Shown: positions 1 through 9,059 of the stretch, piece after piece
Numbering within the stretch: the first letter of the stretch is position 1
Layout of the letters: each line of letters begins with the position of its first letter
Notes under the pieces: model-generated
What the model saw: only the letters and a program-made list of their open reading frames with translations
Databases searched by the model: none
What the model was told of the DNA's origin: nothing
From: Mesorhizobium shangrilense
GTDB lineage: Bacteria; Pseudomonadota; Alphaproteobacteria; Rhizobiales; Rhizobiaceae
NCBI RefSeq assembly: GCF_028826155.1
Contig: NZ_JAQGPN010000001.1
Location: forward strand, 4,221,501 to 4,285,500
DNA length: 64,000 nt
Direction of reading: 5' to 3'
Made by a program: the position numbers and the translations under genes

Positions 1-658
1 CCGGGCGAACTCCGGCGCGAAACACCGGCCTTCCGGCACGTGCGGCGGCGCGAATCGTCTCATCAGCCGCGTCGCCCTGCCCCATCACCAACAGGGCAGT
101 TGCGAAGCGCATTTGATCGACCAGGTCGGCCCGCAGCGGTCCCGCCGGGAAAATGCGGCCGTTGCCGAGCCCATAGCGCGCGTCGATGACCAGGAGCGCA
201 TAGTCCATGTGCAGGTGCGCGCTCTGGAACCCATCGTCCATGATCAGGAAATCGCAGCCGCGCCCGGCGAGAAGCCTGGCGCCCGAAACACGATCCGCCG
301 TCACCGCGACCGGCGCGGCGCGGGCCAGCAGCAGCGGTTCGTCGCCGACGAGCCTGGCGCTGTCGCGACGCGGATCGACAATGTGCGGCTTGGAAAAGCT
401 GCCGCCATGTCCCCGCGAGAGGATGCCCGGCGACAAGCCAAGCCGCTTCGCTGTTTCAGCGAAGACGATCGCCGTCGGCGTCTTGCCGCTGCCGCCCACG
501 GTGAAGTTGCCGATGCAGAGTACCGGAAGGTCGACCGGCTGGCGCTTGGCGCCACGCATGCGCCGCCCGGCCACGAAGCCATACAGCGCAGCGACCGGCG
601 ACAGCGCCGCGGCCCGCCAGTCGGGCTTCGTCCACCAGGAAGGCGTCGCGCTCGCCAA
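1..658 (-). CDS. lpxK: Tetraacyldisaccharide 4'-kinase LpxK, partial (C-terminus beyond window)
   Basis: LpxK phosphorylates the 4' position of the lipid A disaccharide at the inner membrane. The visible part (about 219 residues) reads as a normal LpxK N-terminus: an opening WWTKPDWRAAALSPVAALYG stretch, then the Walker A region IGNFTVGGSGKTPT, and DDGFQ further on. I place the start at a TTG (656-658), because the frame then begins MASATPSWWTK as in relatives and no ATG is available; this start is not certain. It begins 13 nt after the waaA stop, so it is the last visible gene of the minus-strand envelope operon. The gene is cut by the window edge, not visibly broken. Confidence 0.88.
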   Translation of the reverse strand, partial: MASATPSWWTKPDWRAAALSPVAALYGFVAGRRMRGAKRQPVDLPVLCIGNFTVGGSGKTPTAIVFAETAKRLGLSPGILSRGHGGSFSKPHIVDPRRDSARLVGDEPLLLARAAPVAVTADRVSGARLLAGRGCDFLIMDDGFQSAHLHMDYALLVIDARYGLGNGRIFPAGPLRADLVDQMRFATALLVMGQGDAADETIRAAARAGRPVFRAGVRP

Positions 659-671
659 ACCCGACCCCGGC

Positions 672-1985
672 CTACCGTCCGCCAGCCCCGAGCCGCGCCT
701 GGACGGTCAGCGGCCGGATGAACGGATCCAGCGCCTTCAGCGTCCGCTGCAGCGCCCCGCGCATGTCCTGGACGGTCTGCGCGCCCGCCGCGATCATCTC
801 GTGGCGCGCCACCTCGTTGTTGAGCAGGAAATTGACCGCCCCGGCCAGCATGTCGCGGTCGCGGACGAACTTCGCGCCGCCGCTTTCGATCAGCCGCTGG
901 TAGGAATCGCGAAAGTTCTGCACGTTGCGGCCGGCAAGCACCGCCGTGTCCAGCATGGCAGGCTCGAGCGGGTTCTGGCCGCCCTCCGAGGTGAGCGAGC
1001 GTCCAACGAACGCAATCTCAGTCAGCCGCAGGTAAAGTCCCATCTCCCCGATGGTATCCCCGAGCAGGATATCCGTGTCTGGGGTGATCGCGTTGCCCGC
1101 GCTGCGTCTGGCCACGTTCAGGCCCAGGGCCTGGAATTGTGTCGCCAAAGCTTCGGCGCGGTCCGGATGCCTGGGCACTATGATGGTCAAAAGTCCGGCA
1201 TGGCGGCCGCGGAGCATCGTATGGACCTCGGCGGCAACGGATTCCTCGCCGTCATGGGTGGATACGGCCGCCCAGGTCTTGCGGCGGCCGATCTCACGCC
1301 TCAGTTGCATCAAGGCCTGCTCGTCGACCGGCGGTGGCGGCGTGTCGACCTTGAGATTTCCCGAGACCGTGACGGGCCGGGCGCCCAGCGACCGGAAGCG
1401 CTCGCCGTCCGTCTCCGACTGGGCGACGACATGCGCAAGGTTTTCAAACAGTGCTTCCGCGATGTGGTGACGCTTCTGCCAGGATGCATAGGATCGGTCG
1501 GACAAGCGGCCATTGACCAGGACCTGCGGCACCCGCCGCGCGCCAAGCTCCAAGATCGTCATCGGCCAGATCTCGGATTCTGCGATGATGGCGAGGTCGG
1601 GCTGCCAGAAGTCGAGGAAGCGGCGCACCGCAGGCTTCAAGTCGAGCGGCACATACTGATGGATGACACGCTCGCCGAGCCGCTTCTCCACGAGGCCTGC
1701 CGAGGTCACGGTCCCCGTCGTCAGCACGACGTTGACGCCACAGGAGACGATGCTCTCGACGAGAGGGATCACGGCCAGGGTCTCGCCGACGCTGGCCGCA
1801 TGAAACCAGACCAGCGGTCCGGCGGGACGGGCGCGGCTGGGATAACCGTAGCGCTCGCTACGACGCTTCGGGTCTTCCTTGCCCCTGCTGGCGCGCCAGG
1901 CGACGTAGCCGCCGATCAGTGGATAGGCCGCCGCGCCGGCGAGGCTGTAGATCCCGAGCATTCGGCGCGCCCAGCGTTCGCTCAT
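672..1985 (-). CDS. waaA: 3-deoxy-D-manno-octulosonic acid (Kdo) transferase
   Basis: WaaA (KdtA) transfers Kdo from CMP-Kdo to lipid IVA at the cytoplasmic face of the inner membrane. The 437-residue product has the usual family length, an N-terminal hydrophobic anchor (about residues 10-30), the glycosyltransferase-N segment with WFHAASVGE (donor/acceptor region), and a GT-B C-terminal half containing the FVGRSLTSEGGQNPLEPA motif that binds CMP-Kdo. Its ATG overlaps the stop of the upstream DUF374 gene by 4 nt (ATGA), and lpxK follows directly, so the three are probably translated together. Function is family knowledge; specificity (mono- or bifunctional) cannot be read from the sequence. 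Confidence 0.95.
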   Translation of the reverse strand: MSERWARRMLGIYSLAGAAAYPLIGGYVAWRASRGKEDPKRRSERYGYPSRARPAGPLVWFHAASVGETLAVIPLVESIVSCGVNVVLTTGTVTSAGLVEKRLGERVIHQYVPLDLKPAVRRFLDFWQPDLAIIAESEIWPMTILELGARRVPQVLVNGRLSDRSYASWQKRHHIAEALFENLAHVVAQSETDGERFRSLGARPVTVSGNLKVDTPPPPVDEQALMQLRREIGRRKTWAAVSTHDGEESVAAEVHTMLRGRHAGLLTIIVPRHPDRAEALATQFQALGLNVARRSAGNAITPDTDILLGDTIGEMGLYLRLTEIAFVGRSLTSEGGQNPLEPAMLDTAVLAGRNVQNFRDSYQRLIESGGAKFVRDRDMLAGAVNFLLNNEVARHEMIAAGAQTVQDMRGALQRTLKALDPFIRPLTVQARLGAGGR

Positions 1986-2746
1986 GCGACACCGTCAACG
2001 ATTTTCCGCGCGCGATCCGTTACCACGTTCATAGCGTCGGTCAGGGCAAGGCGACTGGCCTCCATCGCCGCATCGTCGGCATCGCGGGGCACCTGGATCG
2101 GCTCGCCGAAACAGATGGCACTGCGGCCGAACGGCAGATTGACCGTCGTCTTGTCCCAGGTCTTCTCCAAAACCTTGCGCCGGCTCGTGTTGAAGGCGAC
2201 GGGCACGATCGGGCGACCCGACAGCTTGGCCAGTGTGATGATGCCCATGCCTGCGTCACGCGGCGTGCCGCTCGGAATGTCCGCGACAGTGCCCACCGAC
2301 ATGCCGGCGTCCAGCGCCTTCTTCAGGGCGATCAGGCCGCGTATGCCGCCCTTCTCGACCGCCTTCTCGCGCTCGCGTCCACCGGAGCCGCGGAACACCT
2401 TCAGTCCCAGCTTTTCCGTGCACAGGGCGTTGATCTCCGCATCCGCGCTACGCGAGATCATCGTCGCCATCGGATTTCCGCGCGGATGATAGACCGGGAT
2501 AAAAATATGCTGACCGTGCCAAAGGCCAAAGATCGCATTCCTGTGGCGCATGAAGCCCTGCGTGGGGTCGTCCGATCCCTTCGCCATCGGGTTCGTCAGG
2601 CGCACCAGGCGAATATAGTTCGCAGCCAGCGAGGCTACGAAGTTCTTGAAGAACTTCGAATCCTGGATCGGCTTCCTTATGGAGCGCCAAAGCGACGGCT
2701 TGCGGCCGCCGCGCTCAACGGGCGCAATGGTCATGCGATCGTCCAA
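1982..2746 (-). CDS. DUF374 lysophospholipid acyltransferase family protein
   Basis: A 254-residue protein of the DUF374 family, distant relatives of LpxL/PlsC acyltransferases, probably acting on lipid A or a lysolipid at the inner membrane. Visible family marks are LWHGQHIFIPVYH (about 75-87), the SRSADAEI segment, FRGSGGREREKA, and VADIPSGTPRDAGMGI, which corresponds to the substrate-binding part of the acyltransferase fold. It sits between DUF4170 and waaA and overlaps waaA by 4 nt, a position kept in many rhizobia, which supports an envelope lipid role. The acyl donor and acceptor are not known from the sequence. Confidence 0.85.
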   Translation of the reverse strand: MDDRMTIAPVERGGRKPSLWRSIRKPIQDSKFFKNFVASLAANYIRLVRLTNPMAKGSDDPTQGFMRHRNAIFGLWHGQHIFIPVYHPRGNPMATMISRSADAEINALCTEKLGLKVFRGSGGREREKAVEKGGIRGLIALKKALDAGMSVGTVADIPSGTPRDAGMGIITLAKLSGRPIVPVAFNTSRRKVLEKTWDKTTVNLPFGRSAICFGEPIQVPRDADDAAMEASRLALTDAMNVVTDRARKIVDGVA

Positions 2747-2749
2747 GAT

Positions 2750-2998
2750 TCAGCCCTTGCCGCTCTTTTCATCGGGATCGAGCAGACGGTGGAGGTGCAC
2801 GACGAAGTAGCGCATGTGCGCGTTGTCGACCGTCTGCTGCGCCTTTTGCTTCCATGCAGCCGCGGCCTGGGCATAGTTCGGATAGACGCCCACGATGTCC
2901 AGCGCGCTCAAGTCGCGGAATTCGGTTCCGTCCACCGACTTCAGCTCGCCGCCGAACACAAGATGTAGAAGTTGTTTCTGAGGGTCTTCTTCAGCCAT
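2750..2998 (-). CDS. DUF4170 family protein
   Basis: A small (82 residues) cytoplasmic protein of the DUF4170 family, unknown function. I chose the ATG at 2996-2998 because the family begins near MAEEDPQKQLLHLVFGGEL; the frame is open further upstream but that part would overlap the phosphatase gene and reads as non-coding. Typical features are LVFGGEL, the VGVYPNYAQAAAAWK segment and the C-terminal YFVVHLHRLLDP. It ends 3 nt before the DUF374 gene begins and follows the inositol-phosphatase-like gene, so it belongs to the same envelope operon. Confidence 0.85.
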   Translation of the reverse strand: MAEEDPQKQLLHLVFGGELKSVDGTEFRDLSALDIVGVYPNYAQAAAAWKQKAQQTVDNAHMRYFVVHLHRLLDPDEKSGKG

Positions 2999-3065
2999 AA
3001 TCGCCCCGATTTGCTTTTCAGACCACGCGTCCCGCGTGGCGGTTTGGAACTCGGCTCGCCATTCG

Positions 3066-3863
3066 TCAAGACTCGAATTCGACAATCGCTCCGGCAATCT
3101 CGTCCAGAAGCGACCCGCTCCCGGCGACGAGCGCACCGTGCGTGACTTGGCGGCCCGCATACCGCGGCGGTTTGCCAGCCTCATTGAGGATGCGCCCGCC
3201 GGCCTCGCGCAGAATCACGTCGGCCGCGGCCAGATCCCAATCATGGGAATTTGGCTTCACGAAGGTGGCGTCGAGTTCGCCCTTCGCCACCATCGCCAGC
3301 CGATATGCGAGAGAGGGTATATAGGGCACATCCGGCAGCTTCGCACGCAATCCGTGCGGCAGCGCATCGATGATCGACTTCGGCCCACCAATGACCGGAA
3401 TTTGCGCAGGCGTGCGCACCTTGATAGGCCGCCCGTCGAGCCAGGAGCCCCGTCCTTTCGCCGCTACGAACACGTTGTTCTTGGCGGGGCAGTCCAACAC
3501 GCCGCACAAGGAGACGCCGTCCTCAACGACCGCAACGCTGATGCACCATGTCGAACGCCCGTTCAGGAAGGCGCGCGTGCCGTCGATCGGATCGACGACG
3601 AAAGTGCGCCGGGCCGAAAGCCGCGCCTCCCCGTCGACGGTTTCCTCCGAGAGCCAGCCATAGCCCGGCCGCGCGGCCAGGAGGGTTTCCCGCAGATAGC
3701 TATCGACGGCATAATCGGCCTCGCTCACCGGCGAGCGGCCGCCCTTCATCCAGACCTCAGGATCCCGCTTGAAGTAGCGCAGCGCGATCTGGCCGGCTTC
3801 CCGAGCCGCCTCCTCGAGCAAGCGGAGATCGCCGCCCATATCGGCCTGCTCAGCGCCCTGCAA
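3066..3863 (-). CDS. Inositol-monophosphatase/CysQ family 3'(2'),5'-bisphosphate nucleotidase
   Basis: Magnesium-dependent sugar/nucleotide phosphatase of the IMPase fold, 265 residues. Metal-site motifs are present: SEE at about 72-74, DPIDGT at 91-96, and WDLAAADVILREAGG near 210. These match 3'-phosphoadenosine 5'-phosphate phosphatase (CysQ) and inositol monophosphatase relatives; the sequence alone does not separate the two, although genes in this rhizobial position are commonly annotated as CysQ-like. The start overlaps the end of pmbA by 14 nt, suggesting co-transcription with pmbA and the downstream lipid A genes. Confidence 0.88.
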   Translation of the reverse strand: MQGAEQADMGGDLRLLEEAAREAGQIALRYFKRDPEVWMKGGRSPVSEADYAVDSYLRETLLAARPGYGWLSEETVDGEARLSARRTFVVDPIDGTRAFLNGRSTWCISVAVVEDGVSLCGVLDCPAKNNVFVAAKGRGSWLDGRPIKVRTPAQIPVIGGPKSIIDALPHGLRAKLPDVPYIPSLAYRLAMVAKGELDATFVKPNSHDWDLAAADVILREAGGRILNEAGKPPRYAGRQVTHGALVAGSGSLLDEIAGAIVEFES

Positions 3864-5193
3864 GCGTCATCCCCTCGACGAGTAGCGTCGGCGCCGCGGT
3901 CCCGAAATTGCGGTCGAGATCGTCCGCCGGGACGAGGTTCAGGAACATGTCCTTCAGGTTCGAAGCGATCGTCACCTCCGAGACGGGATAGGCGAGTTCG
4001 CCGTCCTCGATCCAGAAGCCGGATGCGCCCCGGCTGTACTCGCCCGTGACCATGTTGACGCCCTGCCCGAAGACTTCAGTAACATAGAAGCCAGATCTCA
4101 AGGTTCTGATCATGTCCTCGGGAGACGTGGAGCCAGGCTCGATCGCCAGGTTCGTGGATGACGGCGTGACCGACGAAGCGGCCCGCACGCCGCGGCCGTT
4201 GGTTTCGAGCCCCAGCTCGCGCGCCGCGGACGTGGACAGGAACCAGTGGTTCAGCACGCCGTTCGTCACCATCTCCAGCTTGCGGCCTTCAACGCCTTCG
4301 CCGTCGAAGGGACGCGAAGCCTGTCCGCGAACCCTGAGCGGCTCGTCCGTGACTGTGATCGCGTCGGCAGCGACCTTCTTGCCCATCATGTCGCGCAAGA
4401 AGCTGGTCTTGCGGGCGACCGCAGCGCCATTGATGGCTCCGGCAAGATGGCCGGCTATGCCTCGGGCCACGCGCGGATCGAAGATGACGGTCACCGGACC
4501 CGTGGCAGCCTTCCGCGGGTTGAGCCGCTTCACCGCCCGCTCGCCTGCCTTGCGGCCGATGGTGTCCGGCGAATCCAGATCGGCGAAATGCTGGCGCGAG
4601 GAAAAATCGTAGTCCCGCTCCATGCCGGTGCCCTCGCCGGCGATCACGCTGACGGAGCGGGAGAAGCGGGAGGCCACATATTGCCCGAGGAAGCCATGGG
4701 AAGTGGCCAGCACCAGCCCACCCAGTCCGGCGCTTGCGCTGCTGCCGCTGGAGTTGGTCACGCCCGGAACGGCGAGCGCGGCCTCTTCCGCGGCGAGCGC
4801 ATCCTCCCTCAGCCGGTCGGCCGAGACGGTCGTTGCGTCGAAAAGGTCCAGGTTCTTCGGCGACTTCACCAGCAGCGACGGATCGGCCAGTCCTTGAAAG
4901 GGATCTTCGGGCGCGACCCGCGCCATGGCGACGGCCCGCTCGGCAAGGGCTCCGGCATCGGACGCGGCCGTCGCCGAGACGCTTGCGACGCGCTTCCCGA
5001 CGAAGACACGCAGCGAGACGTCATCGCTTTCCGACGATTCGGCATTCTCCACCTTGCCCAGCCGGACGGAAACGCCCGACGAGCGGCCGCGCACCGCCAC
5101 CGCATCGGCGGCGTCCGCGCCGGCCTTCTTCGCGGCTTCGACCAGCGCTGCGACACGGTCGATCAGCCGGGCAGAATCAAGTGAGTCCGTCAT
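3850..5193 (-). CDS. pmbA: Metalloprotease-like TldE/PmbA
   Basis: Member of the TldD/TldE (PmbA) family, which forms a heterodimeric protease acting in maturation of modified peptides and degradation of CcdA-like antitoxins in E. coli. The 447-residue reading from the ATG at 5191-5193 (MTDSLDSARLIDRV) fits the family; a longer open frame upstream has no family resemblance. TldE subunits lack the zinc HExxxH helix, and none is seen here. The family core appears as VIFDPRVARGIAGHL and the C-terminal VTGEYSRGASGFWIEDGEL. The partner tldD is not in the window. First gene of the minus-strand run to lpxK. Confidence 0.92.
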   Translation of the reverse strand: MTDSLDSARLIDRVAALVEAAKKAGADAADAVAVRGRSSGVSVRLGKVENAESSESDDVSLRVFVGKRVASVSATAASDAGALAERAVAMARVAPEDPFQGLADPSLLVKSPKNLDLFDATTVSADRLREDALAAEEAALAVPGVTNSSGSSASAGLGGLVLATSHGFLGQYVASRFSRSVSVIAGEGTGMERDYDFSSRQHFADLDSPDTIGRKAGERAVKRLNPRKAATGPVTVIFDPRVARGIAGHLAGAINGAAVARKTSFLRDMMGKKVAADAITVTDEPLRVRGQASRPFDGEGVEGRKLEMVTNGVLNHWFLSTSAARELGLETNGRGVRAASSVTPSSTNLAIEPGSTSPEDMIRTLRSGFYVTEVFGQGVNMVTGEYSRGASGFWIEDGELAYPVSEVTIASNLKDMFLNLVPADDLDRNFGTAAPTLLVEGMTLAGR

Positions 5194-5328
5194 GAAATGG
5201 TCCCGCACCGTGGAACTTGTGCGTGTTCCGAAACGGACACGCTGCCGTTGATCTATTGTTTCGCCCCCCGATGCGCAATGGAAAGCGACATCCCGCCGCC
5301 GTACCACGTGCGCGGGCCCGGATTTCGC

Positions 5329-6192
5329 TCAGCCCGCGGCGCACGCGGCAACCGCCTTCTCGATCTCCCGTTTCAGCTCATCCCGGATGGCGCGGGTCTC
5401 GTGCAGGACGGTTTCCACTTTCAGGAAATCAAGCGCGCGAAATGCCGAGACCGGGGGTCGCAACAGAATTTGCGGCGCGCTCTGGCGCAGCTTGGTGTCG
5501 TTGATGGACTGCATCATGAGTTGCGTTGCCCCGAACATCAGGTCGATGGATGTCGGTCGGCGCTGTCCCTCGGTCGGCGCTCCGACCACGTCGATGGCGA
5601 TGGTGATGTCGGCTATGCCCTCCACCAGGTCGAAGGGGACGGGATTGTAGATGCCTCCGTCGATATAGAGCCGACCGTCCCGCGTTACCGGCTGAAACAC
5701 GGCGGGTATGGCGGCAGATGCGGCGAGCGCGCTGCGCAGGTCGCCGCTGTCGAAGACCGCAAGGCAGTGGCCGTAGTAGTCGGTGCCCGTGACGCGAAGC
5801 GGAATGCCCAGCTCTCCGAAGGTTTCGGGGATCTCGTCGGGCAGGAAGGCGCCCAGGATGCGCTCGATGTTGAACTGGCCGACGCGGATGCCGCGCTCGA
5901 ACATTTCCGTCAGGCTGCCGGGCCGCGCACGCCAGATCCGGCTCGCCAGTTCGGCGCGCCGTCCCAGGATTGCCCGGGCATAGGCATGGATTTCGGCGCC
6001 GCGCATGCCTGCCGCCATGCCAGCGCCCATGATCGCCCCGATCGACGAGCCGGCGATCATCACCGGGTGTATGCCCAGCTCGTCCAACGTCTCGATGACA
6101 TGGATGTGGGCGAGGCCGCGCGCGCCCCCGCCGCCAAAGGCGACGGCGAAGGTCGGTCCGGATGGACGGTGCATCGCAGCGGTGTGGTTCAT
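5329..6192 (-). CDS. Patatin-like phospholipase
   Basis: Serine hydrolase of the bacterial patatin family (RssA-like), 287 residues from the ATG at 6190-6192. The oxyanion-hole glycines GGGGARG are at about 20-26, the nucleophile elbow GSSIG (Ser50) at 48-52, and the catalytic Asp in YIDGG (Asp178). No signal peptide is evident, so it is probably cytoplasmic or membrane-peripheral. It lies 81 nt downstream of rsmD on the same strand. The physiological lipid substrate cannot be inferred. Confidence 0.92.
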   Translation of the reverse strand: MNHTAAMHRPSGPTFAVAFGGGGARGLAHIHVIETLDELGIHPVMIAGSSIGAIMGAGMAAGMRGAEIHAYARAILGRRAELASRIWRARPGSLTEMFERGIRVGQFNIERILGAFLPDEIPETFGELGIPLRVTGTDYYGHCLAVFDSGDLRSALAASAAIPAVFQPVTRDGRLYIDGGIYNPVPFDLVEGIADITIAIDVVGAPTEGQRRPTSIDLMFGATQLMMQSINDTKLRQSAPQILLRPPVSAFRALDFLKVETVLHETRAIRDELKREIEKAVAACAAG

Positions 6193-6273
6193 GTATTCGC
6201 CCTGTCTCGACGCCGTGAACATAGGAAGTGTCGCGGCCACAGGACAGGGCCGAATGTGGGCAATGTGCGGAAC

Positions 6274-6828
6274 TCAGGCGAGCCGCAGGAACCTGACGAT
6301 GGTATCGCCATAGTTGCGTTCATCTTCCAGGCGGAATCCCGCGACCGCGTCGAACACGGCCGAGGCAGCCTCCTCGACGACACAAAGCGCCGCCGGCCGC
6401 AGCCATCCGCCCTCTTTCGCCGCTTTCAGCGCCCGCTCGCCCATTCCCTTGCCATACGGCGGGTCGGCGAAGACGAGGTCGAAGGGCAGGATGGTGCCGG
6501 CGTCGCCGAGGCGCGTGGCGTCGCGGCGGAAGATCTTGGTGCGGCCCTGCAGCCCGAACGCCTCGATGTTGTCGCGGATCAGTCCCCTACCCTCCGCCGA
6601 TTCTTCGATGAACAGGCAGTGGGCGGCGCCGCGCGACATCGCCTCGATGCCGAGCGCGCCGGTGCCAGCGAACAGGTCGAGCACGCGGGCTCCTTCCGGC
6701 GCTCCGTCGAAGCGGTGCGCCAGCACGTTGAACACGGCTTCGCGCGTGCGATCGCTGGTCGGCCGGATGTGATCGCCGCGAGGCGTCGCCAAAGCGCGGC
6801 CGCGCAGTTCGCCCCCTACGATCCGCAT
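6274..6828 (-). CDS. rsmD: 16S rRNA (guanine(966)-N2)-methyltransferase RsmD
   Basis: RsmD methylates G966 of 16S rRNA in the small subunit, using SAM. The 184-residue protein has MRIVGGELRGR at the N-terminus (typical of the family), the SAM-binding loop LDLFAGTGALG at about 50-60, and the catalytic DPPY at 122-125. The start codon overlaps the stop of the rluB-type gene (TGATG), so the two rRNA modification genes are translationally coupled, an arrangement common in alphaproteobacteria. Confidence 0.96.
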   Translation of the reverse strand: MRIVGGELRGRALATPRGDHIRPTSDRTREAVFNVLAHRFDGAPEGARVLDLFAGTGALGIEAMSRGAAHCLFIEESAEGRGLIRDNIEAFGLQGRTKIFRRDATRLGDAGTILPFDLVFADPPYGKGMGERALKAAKEGGWLRPAALCVVEEAASAVFDAVAGFRLEDERNYGDTIVRFLRLA

Positions 6829-9059
6829 CAGGGCTTGCGCGGCCTTGGGCCACTGCGGCCCGGTCCGCCGGAACGCGGCGCCGGCTTGTCCTTGGCCTTC
6901 GGCTTGGAACCTTCGCGCTCCGGACGCGCGCCGGGAGCCATCCAGACATTGGCCTTGCGCTGGCCGGGTCGCTCAGGCTGAGCTTCGCGATCGTCGCGCT
7001 TGCCGCGTGCTCCTGGCCCGCCCGAGCGGAATGCGGGCTTGTCGCCGCGTCCGCCGAAGCCGCCCCGTTCCGGCCGCGTAGACAACTTCCCCAGCGCATC
7101 CTCGCGGGCATCCTCCCGCCGGCGCTTGCGGCCCTTGATCAAACCGCCCTCGCCGATCTCGACCGGCCGCGATTCCCTGCGGGGCCGTTCAGCATGGTCT
7201 TCGCGCGAGCGGTCGTCGCGCGGACGGCGCTCCTGGTCGGCCTTGTTGGAGAACGGCTTGCTGATGGGTGCATCGAAATTCGCGCCCGATTCCTCGATCA
7301 GCCGCTCGCCGAGCTGGTCGCGCAGCGTCCGGCCCTTGAGCTCCTGCACCTCGCCCTCGGGCAATTCACCAAGCTGGAACGGCCCGAAGGACACGCGGAT
7401 CAGGCGCGTCACCTCGAGGCCGAGCGCGCCAAGCACGTTCTTCACTTCACGGTTCTTGCCTTCGCGAAAACCGATGTTCAGCCACGCATTGGTGCCCTGA
7501 ACGCGCTCCAGCGAAGCTTCGATCGCGCCGTAGAACACGCCGTCCACGGCGATACCATCCTTGAGGCCGGCCAAAGCCTTCTCGTCCACCTCGCCATGAA
7601 CGCGCACCCGATAGCGGCGCAGCCAGCCGGTCGCAGGCAGCTCGAGCACGCGCGCCAGCCCGCCATCGTTGGTCAACAGCAGCAGGCCTTCGGTGTTGAT
7701 ATCCAGGCGGCCGATCGTCATCAGCCGCGGCAAGCCCTCGGGCAACACGTCGAAGACGGTCTTGCGGCCTTCCGGGTCGCGGTTGGTCGTCACCACCCCA
7801 GCCGGCTTGTGGAACAGGAAGACCCGCGTCCGCTCGATAGGCGGAATCTCGGTGCCGTCGAGCTCGATGCGGTCGTCGGGCCCGACATTGACGGCGGGCG
7901 AACTCAGGACCTTCCCGTTCACCCTGACGCGGCCGGCCGAAACCAGGTCTTCCGCCTCGCGGCGCGAGGCGATGCCGGCGCGGGCCAGGCGCTTGGCGAT
8001 GCGCTCGCCGGCCTCTTCGACGGCCTCGGGCCCGCGTGCACGCGGGCGGTCGGAGCTGCGCTTCGGCGCGTCATGAGACTTCGTGCCGTAAGAGCGCGGC
8101 TTGCCACCCTCGCTGTGCCCGGCCTCGGCGTGACGCTTCATGCCGAACGAACGCGGCCTGTCGCCACCGGCTTCGCGCGCGTCTCCGCGCTCGAAACGGC
8201 CCGGGCGCTGATTGCCGTGCTCGCCGTCCTGTTTCCACTCGGGACGCGGCTTGCGGAACGGGCGGTCGCCCCCGCGCTCACCTTCGGAGCCAGCTCCCTC
8301 GGTCCGCGCCGGGCGGTCCGCGCCAAAATCGCGGCGCTCACGGAACGGCCTTCCGCCATCGGCGTGATCGGGACGCGGCCCTTTCCGGAATGGCGGCCGG
8401 TCGCCCGATGCCGACCGGGCTGGACGATCGCCTTCGCCACGATCCGGTCTCGGGCCTTTCTGGAACGGGCGATCCGAGCCAGCGGCCCGCGGACGGTCAG
8501 CCGAAAACTCACGCTTCTCGCGGAAAGGCCGCCTGCCCTCGAACGGCGCACGCTCGCCGCCTTCGCCGCGATCCGGCCTCGGGCCTTTCTGGAACGGGCG
8601 ATCCGAGCCAGCGCCGCGCGGACGGTCGCCCGAAAACTCGCGCTTCTCGCGGAACGGCCGCTTGCCCTCGAATGGCGCGCGCTCGCCGCCTTCGCTGCGA
8701 TCCGGCCTCGGGCCTTTCTGGAACGGGCGATCCGAGCCAGCGCCGCGCGGACGGTCGCCCGAAAACTCGCGCTTCTCACGGAACGGCCGCTTGCCCTCGA
8801 ATGGCGCACGCTCGCCGTCGCCACTGCGCGCCGGTCGTGGACCTTTGTGGAACGACGGCCTGTCGCCCTGCTCGCCGCCGGCCGCATGGTCGCGCGCGAA
8901 GGGCCGCCTGCCGCCGGCGCCCTCGCTCTTCCCTTTGTAGGGAGCTCGCGACGGCTTCGTGCCGAATGGCTTGCCGCCGGGTTTTCCGTCACGCCGGCCT
9001 GCCGGTCCGCTGTGCGGCCCCTTGCCCTTGCCGGTCTTATTCTTCTTTTCGTCGTCCAT
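6828..9059 (-). CDS. rluB: RluB/RsuA-type 23S rRNA pseudouridine synthase with long repetitive N-terminal extension
   Basis: The enzyme core begins near residue 352 of 743: an S4 RNA-binding domain (RIAKRLARAGIASRREAEDL), then the pseudouridine synthase fold with GRLDINTEGLLLLTND, whose Asp453 is the catalytic nucleophile. RluB converts U2605 of 23S rRNA in E. coli. What is unusual is the first 350 residues, a low-complexity, strongly basic R/G/P/D/K-rich region that includes three nearly identical 43-residue repeats (about 82-210), and a second basic tail after residue 600. Such tails are known in alphaproteobacterial RluB but vary in length; here they exceed the enzyme core. Translationally coupled to rsmD. 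The start at 9059 (MDDEKKNKTGKG) gives a fully open frame. Confidence 0.9.
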   Translation of the reverse strand: MDDEKKNKTGKGKGPHSGPAGRRDGKPGGKPFGTKPSRAPYKGKSEGAGGRRPFARDHAAGGEQGDRPSFHKGPRPARSGDGERAPFEGKRPFREKREFSGDRPRGAGSDRPFQKGPRPDRSEGGERAPFEGKRPFREKREFSGDRPRGAGSDRPFQKGPRPDRGEGGERAPFEGRRPFREKREFSADRPRAAGSDRPFQKGPRPDRGEGDRPARSASGDRPPFRKGPRPDHADGGRPFRERRDFGADRPARTEGAGSEGERGGDRPFRKPRPEWKQDGEHGNQRPGRFERGDAREAGGDRPRSFGMKRHAEAGHSEGGKPRSYGTKSHDAPKRSSDRPRARGPEAVEEAGERIAKRLARAGIASRREAEDLVSAGRVRVNGKVLSSPAVNVGPDDRIELDGTEIPPIERTRVFLFHKPAGVVTTNRDPEGRKTVFDVLPEGLPRLMTIGRLDINTEGLLLLTNDGGLARVLELPATGWLRRYRVRVHGEVDEKALAGLKDGIAVDGVFYGAIEASLERVQGTNAWLNIGFREGKNREVKNVLGALGLEVTRLIRVSFGPFQLGELPEGEVQELKGRTLRDQLGERLIEESGANFDAPISKPFSNKADQERRPRDDRSREDHAERPRRESRPVEIGEGGLIKGRKRRREDAREDALGKLSTRPERGGFGGRGDKPAFRSGGPGARGKRDDREAQPERPGQRKANVWMAPGARPEREGSKPKAKDKPAPRSGGPGRSGPRPRKP
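8430..8816 (-). repeat. Three in-frame tandem copies of a 129-bp unit inside rluB
   Basis: Three consecutive 129-bp units encode 43 residues each, beginning GERAPFEG(K/R)RPFREKREF and ending KGPRPDR(S/G)EG. Copies one and two differ by only a few codons and copy three by a few more, so they are recent duplications. Partial, more diverged versions (PFRKGPRPD, PFRERRDFGADRP) continue downstream. Being in frame, the repeats lengthen the RNA-binding-like tail without breaking the gene. Confidence 0.9.

Noticed and set aside
207..2489. A 760-codon plus-strand open frame across lpxK and waaA
   Set aside because: It spans two well-supported minus-strand genes and has no domain; a shadow of high GC.
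8430..8816. CRISPR or mobile repeat in rluB
   Set aside because: 129-bp contiguous in-frame units; a coding repeat expansion.
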